From assembly GCF_947367125.1 (NCBI RefSeq), contig NZ_CANBCQ010000025.1, forward strand, positions 1 through 40,901: DNA of 40,901 nt. Reading direction: 5' to 3'. The notes below the pieces were generated by a model that was not told where the DNA came from, did no database searches, and saw only the letters and a program-made list of their open reading frames with translations. The DNA is from an uncultured Lactobacillus sp. GTDB lineage: Bacteria > Bacillota > Bacilli > Lactobacillales > Lactobacillaceae. Both the position numbers and the translations under genes were made by a program. Below, piece by piece: positions 22,195 through 30,803 of this stretch (position 1 is its first letter; each line of letters opens with the position of its first letter).

Positions 22195-24144
22195 ATGTGC
22201 GGAATTGTCGCATTTTATGATCCAAAGATAAATGAAAAACAAGCTGTTATTGGTAAAATGATGGCTACAATTAAACACCGTGGACCTAGTTCTGACGGTT
22301 ATTATACTAACGATGAAGTTGCCCTTGGCTTTAGAAGATTGTCGATTATTGACCTTCGTGGGGGCAGTCAACCTATTTATAACGAAGATAAAACTCGAGC
22401 AATTATTTTTAATGGGGAAATTTATAACTTTAAACCATTAAGAGAAGAATTAATTAAGGCAGGTCACGTCTTTTCTACTAAGGCCGATACTGAAGTATTA
22501 TTGCACGGCTATGAAGAATGGGGCATGGATGGCTTACTTAAGCGTGTTCGCGGGATGTTTGCCTTCCTTATTTGGGATGACAACAATAAGACCCTTTATG
22601 GTGCCCGTGACTTCTTTGGGATTAAGCCAATGTACTACAGTAACCAAAATGGGCACTTGCTTGTTGGTTCAGAACTTAAGAGTTTCTTGGAATTTCCAAA
22701 GTTTAAGCGCGAATTAAACGTTGAAGCAGTTAAGCCATATTTGATGAACCAATACAATGACCTAGAAGAAACCTTCTTTAAGGGCGTTTACCGTTTTCCA
22801 GCCGGTCATTGGTTCGAATATAAAGATGGCGAGATGAAGACCCACCAATACTGGGATGCTGAATATAAAGAAAACAGTCTTTCCTTTGAGGAAACCTTGC
22901 AAAGAATTAATGAAGATTTGAAGGAAACTGTTGATTTATACCGTAACGCTGATGTTAAGGTCGGAGCATTCTTATCAGAAGGGATTGACTCTTCATATTT
23001 GACTAGTTTGCTTAATCCAGATGACGTCTTCTCAGTTTCTTTTGATGACTCAACTTATGATGAAGCATCTAAGGCTAAGGCTTTGGCTGACATTAACCAC
23101 TGGAAATTCTTTAGCGACAAGGTTGATGCTGATGAAGCTATGCGTGACTTCCCAGAAATGCAATACCACATGGATGAACCTGATGCTAACCCATCAATCA
23201 TCCCACTTTGGTATTTGTGTAAATTAGCGCGTAAGCATGTTACTGTTGCGCTTTCTGGTGAAGGTGCCGATGAATTGTTTGCCGGTTATGTGAACTACGG
23301 GATGCACACGCACAATGATATTATCAAGGTCTTTACTTCAGAACTTAAGAAGTTGCCTGAAAAGAAGCGCGTGAAGTTGGCACATAAAATTAAGAAGATG
23401 CCTAACTTCCCAGGTAAGGTACATATGTACACCAACTTGGCTGACCCAAGTGAATTTTATGTTGGTCAATCAGTGATCTATGATATGGATTATCCAACTA
23501 TCTTCACTTCTAAGGATGCTAACAGCATTTTGCAGCCTACTTACCGCAATAAGTTAACCGTGAACGGTATCTATCAAAAGGACTTCAAGAAGGTTAAGGG
23601 CATTGACAACGTTAAGCAGATGCAATATATTGACTTGCACCACTTCATGCTTAATGACATTGAACAAAAGGCTGACAAGATTTCAATGGCTCACTCATTG
23701 GAAGTTCGTGTACCATACCTTGATAAAAAGATTGCAGAATTAGCTAACTCAATCCCAACTAAGTACTTAGTTAACCGTCATGATACTAAGTATGCTTTGC
23801 GTAAAGCTTCAGAAAAAGTTTTACCAGATGAATGGGCTAAGAGACCGAAGTTAGGTTTTCCAACGCCAATCAAGCAATGGCTTAAGGAACCACGTTTTTA
23901 CAAGCAAGTACGTAGTTTGTTTGAAGAAGAATTCGTTAATGATATTTTTGACCAAAAGAAGATCATTAAGCTGCTTGATGACAACTATGAAGGTGATGGC
24001 TCACACCGTCGTCAGATCTGGGCTATTTACACTTTCCTTGTTTGGTACAAGTTGTTCTTTGTTGACTATGAAAATACAGTTAAGAAGTATCAACACGTGC
24101 AACCTGAAGTTGCTAAGCTAATTTCACAAGGCAAATTACTATAA
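22195..24144 (+). CDS. asnB: Glutamine-dependent asparagine synthase family amidotransferase
   Basis: A 649-residue two-domain enzyme. The N-terminal glutaminase starts at Cys2 (MCGIVAFYD), with RRLSIIDLRGGSQPIYNED and the FNGEIYNF motif. The synthetase domain has a PP-loop reading SEGIDS (261-266) where most members have SGGxDS, and later ALSGEGADELFAGY. Besides free Asn synthesis, lactobacilli use AsnH-like members to amidate D-Asp in the peptidoglycan cross-bridge. The ATP-grasp gene 15 bases downstream makes that role plausible here. The expressed leader and promoter suggest constitutive transcription. Confidence 0.88.
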   Translation: MCGIVAFYDPKINEKQAVIGKMMATIKHRGPSSDGYYTNDEVALGFRRLSIIDLRGGSQPIYNEDKTRAIIFNGEIYNFKPLREELIKAGHVFSTKADTEVLLHGYEEWGMDGLLKRVRGMFAFLIWDDNNKTLYGARDFFGIKPMYYSNQNGHLLVGSELKSFLEFPKFKRELNVEAVKPYLMNQYNDLEETFFKGVYRFPAGHWFEYKDGEMKTHQYWDAEYKENSLSFEETLQRINEDLKETVDLYRNADVKVGAFLSEGIDSSYLTSLLNPDDVFSVSFDDSTYDEASKAKALADINHWKFFSDKVDADEAMRDFPEMQYHMDEPDANPSIIPLWYLCKLARKHVTVALSGEGADELFAGYVNYGMHTHNDIIKVFTSELKKLPEKKRVKLAHKIKKMPNFPGKVHMYTNLADPSEFYVGQSVIYDMDYPTIFTSKDANSILQPTYRNKLTVNGIYQKDFKKVKGIDNVKQMQYIDLHHFMLNDIEQKADKISMAHSLEVRVPYLDKKIAELANSIPTKYLVNRHDTKYALRKASEKVLPDEWAKRPKLGFPTPIKQWLKEPRFYKQVRSLFEEEFVNDIFDQKKIIKLLDDNYEGDGSHRRQIWAIYTFLVWYKLFFVDYENTVKKYQHVQPEVAKLISQGKLL

Positions 24145-24165
24145 TTCTAGGGAGATTTTTTGAGA

Positions 24166-25449
24166 ATGAGTAAAAAATTTACGCCGATCTTACTCGGTAG
24201 TGATATCAACGTGTATGGTATGGCACGTTCATTTAATGAAGCATATGGTATTAAGGTGAAGGCTTTAGCTGACGTTCAACTTGCTGCTACTCGTTATTCA
24301 AGCATTGTTGACGTTGAATTGCACCATGGTTTCAGTAGCGATCCAACTTTTATGGACGTAATGCACAAAAAGATGGAAGAATACAAGGATCATGAAGAAC
24401 CAGTCATCTTGATTGCTTGTGGTGATGGCTACGCTGAACTGCTTTCTAAGCACCAAGATGAATTGAAAAAGGTCTTCATCGTACCTTACATCAAGTACGA
24501 TTTGCTTGAAAAATTAATCTCCAAGGAAGGCTTCTATGAAATTGCCGAAGAATATGGTTTGCCTTATCCAAAGACTAAGATCATTACCATGGATGATTAC
24601 AAGTCAGGTAAGTACGAAGATGTTCCGTTTGCTTTCCCAGTAGAATTAAAGCCAGAAGATCCTGTTTCATGGCTTAAGTGTCAATTTGAAGGTCGAAAGA
24701 AAACCTTTGCCATTCAAGATAAGGCTGAATTTAAAGATATCGTAACTAAGATTTATACTCATGGTTACAAGGCCGACCTTATTTTGCAAGACTTTATCCC
24801 TGGCGATGACTCTAATATGCGGACCTTAAACGCTTATGTTGATAAGAACCATCAAGTTAAGATGATGTGCTTAGGTCACCCACTTTTGGAAGATCCAACT
24901 CCTCAATCAATTGGTAACTACATGGCAATCTTGCCTGAATACAATGAAAAATTGTATGAAGAAGTACAACAATTCCTTGAAAAGTTGAACTACACTGGTA
25001 TGGCTAACTTCGATATTAAGTACGATCCACGTGATGGTGAATTCAAATTTTTTGAAATTAACTTGCGTCAAGGTCGTTCAAGTTTCTATGTAACTTTGAA
25101 TGGTTACAACTTGGCTAAGTGGTACATCGATGACTATGTTGAAGATGCACTTAAGGATAAGAAAACTGTTTACGGCAACAAGCTCGAATCTAAGTACAAG
25201 CTTTGGTTAGGTGTACCTAAGAAGATTTTTAATGACTACGCTTATGACAACGACTACAAAGAAACCGCGGATGAACTTATCCGTGAAGGTCGTTATGGTA
25301 CGACTGTCTTTTATGATAAGGACAAGAACTTTAAGCGTTGGTTATTGATGAAGTACATGTTCCATAATTACTTCAAGCGTTACAAGACTTACTACGAAGT
25401 TAACAAGGGTAAGATCTTTGATGAAGAAAATAAAAAATTAAATAAATAA
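24166..25449 (+). CDS. ATP-grasp ligase, probable D-aspartate ligase
   Basis: About 427 residues. The N-terminal substrate-binding part begins ILLGSDINVYGMARSFNEAY. An ATP-grasp domain follows with FPVELKPEDP, LILQDFIPGDDSN and FDIKYDPRDGEFKFFEINLR. The family includes Aslfm, which joins D-Asp to the Lys side chain of peptidoglycan precursors, and the length agrees. Its place directly behind an asparagine-synthase-family gene fits cross-bridge D-Asp ligation followed by amidation. A TTG at 24160 is an alternative start, closer to AGGGAG. The assignment is by family and context, so other carboxylate-amine ligases remain possible. Confidence 0.75.
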   Translation: MSKKFTPILLGSDINVYGMARSFNEAYGIKVKALADVQLAATRYSSIVDVELHHGFSSDPTFMDVMHKKMEEYKDHEEPVILIACGDGYAELLSKHQDELKKVFIVPYIKYDLLEKLISKEGFYEIAEEYGLPYPKTKIITMDDYKSGKYEDVPFAFPVELKPEDPVSWLKCQFEGRKKTFAIQDKAEFKDIVTKIYTHGYKADLILQDFIPGDDSNMRTLNAYVDKNHQVKMMCLGHPLLEDPTPQSIGNYMAILPEYNEKLYEEVQQFLEKLNYTGMANFDIKYDPRDGEFKFFEINLRQGRSSFYVTLNGYNLAKWYIDDYVEDALKDKKTVYGNKLESKYKLWLGVPKKIFNDYAYDNDYKETADELIREGRYGTTVFYDKDKNFKRWLLMKYMFHNYFKRYKTYYEVNKGKIFDEENKKLNK

Positions 25450-25455
25450 TTTTCA

Positions 25456-25487
25456 AAAAGAACTGCAGCAATGTGGTTCTTTTTTTG
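25456..25487 (+). terminator. Terminator of the asnB operon
   Basis: AAAGAACTGCA pairs with TGTGGTTCTTT (imperfect), followed by a T run. Confidence 0.85.
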
Positions 25488-25548
25488 CCTAAATTTTTTC
25501 AAAATAAAATTTGTTAGACGATTTTCCCATTGTCATCGCTTTTTGGTT

Positions 25549-25610
25549 AATACAAGATATATTCATCTATATTTGAACAGAATACAAGATGTTGCGTTTT
25601 ATGCTATGAT
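25549..25610 (+). promoter_or_regulatory. nrdDG promoter with paired repeats (possible NrdR boxes)
   Basis: An extended -10 (TGC-TATGAT, 25602-25610) lies about 28 bases before nrdD. Upstream, AATACAAGAT occurs twice (25549-25558 and 25581-25590), 32 bases apart, or three helical turns. NrdR boxes in front of nrd operons typically come as pairs with this spacing, although the sequence match is only partial. Confidence 0.45.
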
Positions 25611-25637
25611 TAAGACACGATATTTGGAGTGATCGAA

Positions 25638-27845
25638 ATGCTAAAAGAAGAATTTAACCAACAAAGCGTAACCAAATTAAACACACCTAAAACCTTCGTT
25701 AAGCGAGATGGATCAAAGTATCCTTTTGCAGTTTTTAAACTTAACATGGTTTTACATAACCTTGACTTGGATGATATAGCACCTGCCGTAGTTGAGAAAA
25801 TCGTTGCTAAACTTGATACTGCTGAAGAGGTAAAGGCACAAGATGTAGCGCAGGCTTTTAAAGATAGCTTGAATGAATTAGGCTACTTGGATGAAGCCAA
25901 AGCTTATGTACAATACCGCAAGCATGATGAAGAAGAATGGATTAAGCAAACAGATACGCGTGCCCGGCTTGAACGGATGGTTCACGGCGACCCAACGATT
26001 GTTAACGAAAATGCTAACAAAGATAGTGAAGTTTTTAGCACGCAGCGTGATTTGACTGCGGGGACTGTGGGCAAAACAGTAGGGTTGACCATGATACCAC
26101 AACATATTGCTAAGGCTCATTTGCGCGGCGATATTCACTGGCATGATTTGGACTACACGCCACTTTCACCAATGACTAATTGTTGCTTGATTGACTTTAA
26201 GGATATGTTGACTAACGGCTTTAAGATCGGTAATGCCTACATGACTAGTCCTAACTCGATCAATGTAGCGACCCACCAAGTTACGCAAATTATTACTAAT
26301 GTAGCTTCTAGCCAATATGGTGGTTGTTCTTTTGACCGGGCTGATGAAGTTTTGGCTCCTTTTGCCGAAAAGAATTATCAAAAGCACTTAAAGGATGCTG
26401 CTGAGTTTATTGATGATTCTGAAAAGGTAGAGCAATATGCAAGAAAGCAAACCAAGAAAGACATCTATGATGCGATGCAAGGACTAGAATATGAAATCAA
26501 TACCATGTTTTCTAGTCAAGGACAAACACCATTTACCACTTTGGGCTTTGGCTTAGGTACTTCTTGGATTGAAAAAGAAATTCAAAAAGATATTTTGCGC
26601 ATTAGAATCAAGGGTTTAGGTAGAGAACGGAGAACGGCGATTTTCCCTAAGCTAGTTTTCACTATTAAAAAGGGCTTGAACTTGCATCCTGGTGATCCTA
26701 ACTATGACGTTAAGCAATTGGCAATTCAATGTTCAACTAAGCGGATGTACCCTGATGTCTTAATGTACGACACGATCAAGAAGATTACCGGTTCCTTTAA
26801 GGCACCAATGGGTTGTCGTTCATTTTTACAAGGTTGGAAAGATGAAAATGGTCGCGAAGTTAATTCGGGCAGAATGAACTTAGGTGTAGTAACCGTTAAC
26901 CTGCCTAGAATTGCAATGGAAAGTCATGGCGACAAAGAATTATTCTGGCAAATTTTTAACACGAGAATGCGTACTTGTCACCAAGCTCTTGCCTTTAAAG
27001 GCCGTCGTGCTATTCAAGCTAAGCCAGAAAATGCGCCGATTATGTATCAATATGGCGTTTTTGGCAAGCGGCTTAAGCCTGGCGATGATGTAAACCAGCT
27101 GTTCAAGAATGGCCGAGCTACGATTTCTTTAGGCTACATTGGCTTGTATGAAGTAGGGACCGTCTTTTATGGTCCTGATTGGGAACACAATGAAGAAGCA
27201 CATGATTTTACAATTGAGATTGTGAAGAAAATGCACGATTTGTGTGCTAAGTGGGAAAAAGAAGATCCATATCACTGGCACTACAGCCTGTACTCAACGC
27301 CAAGTGAAAGTTTGACGGATCGCTTCTGCCGGTTAGATACGGCTAAGTTCGGCAAGGTAAAAGATATTACCGATAAGGAATACTACACTAACTCATTCCA
27401 CTACGATGTTCGCAAACACCCAACACCATTTGAAAAATTAACGTTTGAAGCACCATATCCATACTATGCAGCTGGTGGCTTTATTCATTACTGTGAGTAT
27501 CCTAACTTGAAGCAAAATCCTGCAGCACTTGAGGCTGTTTGGGACTGGGCTTATGACAAGGTTGGTTATCTTGGCACTAATACGCCAATTGATAAATGCT
27601 ACAAGTGTGGTTTTGCCGGTGAATTTAAGTCGACTGCTAAAGGCTTTGAATGTCCTAAGTGTGGTAATCATGATCCGGCTACTTGTGATTGTGTTAAGCG
27701 GACATGTGGTTACTTGGGTAACCCATTGAAGCGACCAATGGTTCATGGTCGTCATGAAGAAATTGTGCACCGCGTTAAGCACATGGACTTTGGTTTAGAA
27801 GACAGTTTAGCAACCGAAGAAGAAGTGAAAAACGGTGAGTATTAA
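25638..27845 (+). CDS. nrdD: Anaerobic ribonucleoside-triphosphate reductase
   Basis: A 735-residue glycyl-radical enzyme that makes deoxynucleotides from NTPs without oxygen. It has an N-terminal ATP-cone-like region (FVKRDGSKYPFAVFKLNMVL), active-site residues in PMTNCCLIDFKDML and, near the C-terminus, a four-Cys zinc site (CYKCGF, then CPKCGNHDPATCDC) followed by the glycyl-radical motif RTCGYLGNP. Start: TTGGAG is about nine bases before the ATG at 25638. The stop overlaps nrdG by one base (TAATG). The enzyme needs NrdG for activation. Confidence 0.95.
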   Translation: MLKEEFNQQSVTKLNTPKTFVKRDGSKYPFAVFKLNMVLHNLDLDDIAPAVVEKIVAKLDTAEEVKAQDVAQAFKDSLNELGYLDEAKAYVQYRKHDEEEWIKQTDTRARLERMVHGDPTIVNENANKDSEVFSTQRDLTAGTVGKTVGLTMIPQHIAKAHLRGDIHWHDLDYTPLSPMTNCCLIDFKDMLTNGFKIGNAYMTSPNSINVATHQVTQIITNVASSQYGGCSFDRADEVLAPFAEKNYQKHLKDAAEFIDDSEKVEQYARKQTKKDIYDAMQGLEYEINTMFSSQGQTPFTTLGFGLGTSWIEKEIQKDILRIRIKGLGRERRTAIFPKLVFTIKKGLNLHPGDPNYDVKQLAIQCSTKRMYPDVLMYDTIKKITGSFKAPMGCRSFLQGWKDENGREVNSGRMNLGVVTVNLPRIAMESHGDKELFWQIFNTRMRTCHQALAFKGRRAIQAKPENAPIMYQYGVFGKRLKPGDDVNQLFKNGRATISLGYIGLYEVGTVFYGPDWEHNEEAHDFTIEIVKKMHDLCAKWEKEDPYHWHYSLYSTPSESLTDRFCRLDTAKFGKVKDITDKEYYTNSFHYDVRKHPTPFEKLTFEAPYPYYAAGGFIHYCEYPNLKQNPAALEAVWDWAYDKVGYLGTNTPIDKCYKCGFAGEFKSTAKGFECPKCGNHDPATCDCVKRTCGYLGNPLKRPMVHGRHEEIVHRVKHMDFGLEDSLATEEEVKNGEY

Positions 27846-28558
27846 TGCCTGAAAAAGATAAAAATACACAAGAAGGGCCAGATATTCGCAGCAATTTGAT
27901 CAAGGTTAATATGGGTGGAGATACCATGTTTGTGGATCCGGACCAATATAAGCCGCAACTAGACCACCAGCGCGAATTAAAACGGATGCACCGCAAGCCG
28001 AAAAATCCTAAGCCACAAGAATGGAAGACGGAGGATTATTCTAAACATAAAATTGCGGATTATAAGCCATTTAACTTTGTCGATGGTGAAGGAGTCAGAT
28101 GTAGTCTTTATGTTTCGGGATGTTTGTTTGATTGTCCCGGCTGCTACAATTTAGCGGCTCAAAACTTTAATTATGGTTTTCCTTATACGCAAGAGTTGGA
28201 AGATCGCATTATTCAGGATTTAAGCCAATCTTATGTTCAGGGGCTAACCTTATTAGGCGGTGAACCATTTTTGAATACTTGGGTTTGCTTAAAGATTATT
28301 AATCGGATTCGCCGTGAATTTGGTCATAGTAAAGATATTTGGTCTTGGTCAGGTTATACCTGGGATGAATTGCAAAAAGAAACACCCGATAAAAAAGAAA
28401 TGCTCTCCAAAATTGATATCCTGGTTGATGGGCGCTTTATGAATGATTTGAAGGATTTGACCTTGCAATTCAGAGGCTCAAGCAATCAACGCATTATCGA
28501 TGTTCCTAAGTCGCTTAAGGCGGGCAAGGTAGTCATCTGGGATAAATTGCAGAAGTAA
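27845..28558 (+). CDS. nrdG: Anaerobic ribonucleotide reductase activating protein
   Basis: A 237-residue radical-SAM activase that installs the glycyl radical in NrdD. The cluster motif is CxxxCxxC (Cys93, Cys97, Cys100, in SGCLFDCPGCYN), with GGEPFLN and WSWSGYTWDEL further on. Typical NrdG is about 155-170 residues. Here about 68 extra residues, rich in Lys, Asp and Pro, precede KPFNFVDGEGVR. They may be a lactobacillar extension or part of the NrdD contact. Translation is coupled to nrdD. Confidence 0.93.
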   Translation: MPEKDKNTQEGPDIRSNLIKVNMGGDTMFVDPDQYKPQLDHQRELKRMHRKPKNPKPQEWKTEDYSKHKIADYKPFNFVDGEGVRCSLYVSGCLFDCPGCYNLAAQNFNYGFPYTQELEDRIIQDLSQSYVQGLTLLGGEPFLNTWVCLKIINRIRREFGHSKDIWSWSGYTWDELQKETPDKKEMLSKIDILVDGRFMNDLKDLTLQFRGSSNQRIIDVPKSLKAGKVVIWDKLQK

Positions 28559-28568
28559 GTTAAACTAA

Positions 28569-28596
28569 AGTCTGGAAGAATTTTCCAGACTTTTTT
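28569..28596 (+). terminator. Rho-independent terminator
   Basis: AGTCTGGAA pairs with TTCCAGACT around five bases, followed by TTTTT. The next gene's ribosome site begins within a few bases, so some read-through is likely. Confidence 0.9.
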
Positions 28597-28609
28597 GCTA
28601 GGTGGAAAA

Positions 28610-29188
28610 ATGAAAGAAGAAAATATTAAACAAGTTGACCAAATTATGACCGCATTAACTAAAGTGATTGATCCAGAATTGCAGGTTGATGTGGTGAACT
28701 TGGGTTTGATCTATGGCATTGATATTGAAGGTGAAAAAGCCACAATTAAGATGACTTTGACCGTGATGGGTTGTCCTTTGTCTGATTATTTACAAAAACA
28801 GATTCAAAAAGCTGTCCTTTCGGTTGCGGGAATTACGTCTTGCGAGATTAAGTTAGTCTGGTACCCCGTTTGGACGACAGAGCGACTATCTCAAGCGGCC
28901 AAAAAGCAGTTAGGTGTAACTAACCATGGTGAGCAAATTAAAACCGCAGAGCCGGTAAATGAGAAGATTATCGATTTCTCCATGCCAATTAAGAAAATGG
29001 CTGATAAATACCCTGATTTTGTCCAAATTATGTATGATTGTGGCTTCACCCGAATTAAGATCCCGGGTTTGTTAAATACGGTTGGCCGAGTAATGACGAT
29101 TCCGTTAGGCGCCCAGGCAATGAAAATTGATTTGGCCAAAGTAAAACAAGCATTTGAAGATAAAGGATATAAAGTAATCAATGACTGA
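28610..29188 (+). CDS. SufT-like (DUF59) and DUF1858 fusion protein
   Basis: A 192-residue two-domain protein. Residues about 1-105 are a MIP18/DUF59 domain (VIDPELQVDVVNLGLIYGI, TLTVMGCPLSDYLQ), linked to iron-sulphur cluster maturation. Residues 125-190 are a DUF1858 domain with a YPDFVQIMYDCGF motif and a hydrophobic cap. The ATG at 28610 follows TAGGTGG; a TTG at 28595 overlaps the terminator and is unlikely. It overlaps the next gene by eight bases, and DUF1858 often pairs with DUF438, as here. Confidence 0.8.
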   Translation: MKEENIKQVDQIMTALTKVIDPELQVDVVNLGLIYGIDIEGEKATIKMTLTVMGCPLSDYLQKQIQKAVLSVAGITSCEIKLVWYPVWTTERLSQAAKKQLGVTNHGEQIKTAEPVNEKIIDFSMPIKKMADKYPDFVQIMYDCGFTRIKIPGLLNTVGRVMTIPLGAQAMKIDLAKVKQAFEDKGYKVIND

Positions 29189-30377
29189 TAAAAAACGACA
29201 GGATGCAATTTTAAAGATTTTGCATTACATCCAAGATGGTGGCGACTTTGCGACCGCTAAGAAAATGTTTCAAGAAGAATTTGATCAAGTTGATGTAGCT
29301 GAAATTACAGCTGCAGAGCGTGAATTAATTAAGCAGGGACTGAATCCGGCAGATATTCAATATCTGTGCAATGTTCATGCCGATGTTTTTAAGGGTAATA
29401 TCAAGGAAAATGTGGAAAATCCCGATTTTTCTGTGCCCGGTCATCCCGTACATACAATTAAGTTAGAGAATATGGTCTTAAAGTCCTTGATCAATGACGC
29501 GCTTTTGCCAGATTTAGAAAAGTATGAGGCAGGACAAGATACTCTGAAAAAGATTCGCCAGGAATTAAGTGATTTAGTCACGATCGATAAACATTATCGC
29601 CGTAAAGAAACATCACTTTTTCCGTTAATGAATAAATACGGTATTACGGCTCCGCCTGAAGTAATGTGGGGCGTTGATGATGATATTCGCGGCTTGATTA
29701 ACAAGGCATTGAAAATCGCTAATGCCGAAAAATTTGATCGAGACAAATTAGCTGAAGCAATCAAAAAGGCTAGTCATGAAGTGCTAGAGATGATCTTTAA
29801 AGAAGAAAACATCATGATTCCGATGATTGATGAGGTAGCTGATCAAGCTGACTGGTATAACGTTAAGTGTGAAGAAGGACAAATCGGTTACACTTTGATT
29901 CGTAAGCCAATGAATTGGAAGCCTAAGGAAGCCAAAAAAGCGGCCGGTCCAGTAGAAGTTGCTAATTTGTCCGCATTCTTTATCAATTTTGCAGAAGGAA
30001 AGCTAAATTTAGTGCAGTTAAATGCCATTTTAGACTTGCTGCCTTTTGCGCTGACTTTTATTGATGAAAATGATAAGGTGGCTTATTTTGGCGGTGGCGC
30101 GGCTATTTACCCTCATTCACGCAATGCTTTAGGCAATAACGTCTTTTCTTGTCACACAGCTAAAAGTCGACCGTTAATTAAAAAGATTTTTGCCCGATTC
30201 CATGCTGGTGAAATCGATAAATATGAGTTCCACTTTACGCCGCATAAAATGGGGCGCTGCCTTTATTTGCGTTATTACGCGGTGCGTGATAAAAATAATA
30301 AGTACCTGGGTTGTTTAGAAGTCGCGCAAGATGTAACCGAAATTAGAAGTTGGACTGAAGAAAAAAGAACAATTTAA
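29181..30377 (+). CDS. DUF438, hemerythrin-like and PAS protein
   Basis: A 398-residue cytoplasmic protein. An N-terminal DUF438 helical domain (about 1-90) is followed by a hemerythrin-like HHE domain (HPVHTIKLENMVLK, KHYRRKETSLFPLMNKYG, SHEVLEMIFKEENIM) that could hold a di-iron centre, then a C-terminal PAS domain (FALTFIDENDKVAYFGG) ending in LGCLEVAQDVTEIRSW. The layout suggests oxygen or NO/redox sensing. It overlaps the SufT-like gene by eight bases and lies behind nrdDG, in keeping with an anaerobic switch. There is no output domain, so it may act by binding a partner. Confidence 0.85.
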   Translation: MTDKKRQDAILKILHYIQDGGDFATAKKMFQEEFDQVDVAEITAAERELIKQGLNPADIQYLCNVHADVFKGNIKENVENPDFSVPGHPVHTIKLENMVLKSLINDALLPDLEKYEAGQDTLKKIRQELSDLVTIDKHYRRKETSLFPLMNKYGITAPPEVMWGVDDDIRGLINKALKIANAEKFDRDKLAEAIKKASHEVLEMIFKEENIMIPMIDEVADQADWYNVKCEEGQIGYTLIRKPMNWKPKEAKKAAGPVEVANLSAFFINFAEGKLNLVQLNAILDLLPFALTFIDENDKVAYFGGGAAIYPHSRNALGNNVFSCHTAKSRPLIKKIFARFHAGEIDKYEFHFTPHKMGRCLYLRYYAVRDKNNKYLGCLEVAQDVTEIRSWTEEKRTI

Positions 30378-30674
30378 ATGATTGCTCCAGTACACGGACA
30401 AAAGAAGGCAACTAATGAAGCAAAAGCTAACAAGGCTAAAACTATTGCTAAACAAGGGGCTAAGGTAACGCCAGTTAATACAGTTAAGCCCAAGGCAACT
30501 AGAGTACCAAAATTAGTGCAAACTAATGTCGAACAAGGCAAAAAAGCTGTGGCTCATCCTGCAACTTTACCGCAAACTGGTAGTGAAAATACTACCGTTC
30601 TTGGAGTAATTGGGATGTTACTAGCAAGCTTAGGTTTGTTTGGCTTAGCTGATCGTAAAAAGAAGAATAATTAA
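30378..30674 (+). pseudogene. Orphan LPQTG cell-wall anchor tail
   Basis: Ninety-eight codons, starting directly after the previous stop with no ribosome site and no signal peptide. It is a Lys/Ala/Thr/Pro-rich stalk ending in LPQTG (64-68), a hydrophobic helix (about 72-91) and a KKK tail, which is the sorting signal of a surface protein. Without a signal peptide it cannot be exported and anchored. I read it as the 3' remnant of a lost surface-protein gene; translation by read-through from the previous gene is the alternative. Confidence 0.7.
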
Positions 30675-30692
30675 TTAAGCTGTCTTATAATT

Positions 30693-30726
30693 AAAGCTGC
30701 ATCCGTGAGGGATGCGGCTTTTTCTT
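30693..30726 (+). terminator. Rho-independent terminator
   Basis: AAAGCTGCATCC pairs with GGGATGCGGCTTT around a GTGA loop, followed by T. Confidence 0.9.
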
Positions 30727-30803
30727 TTACCCTCGTGCAAAAAATCACAATTCTTGCTAGACTAGATTGAAAGAATGAAAACAAAAAGAAGGGAAGAGAA
30801 AAG

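Noticed and set aside
27438..27782. Minus-strand ORF of 114 codons inside nrdD.
   Set aside because: It is an antisense shadow of the conserved C-terminal part of nrdD, without translation signals.
30378..30674. Functional LPXTG surface protein.
   Set aside because: It lacks a signal peptide and ribosome site, so it cannot be exported and sorted by sortase.
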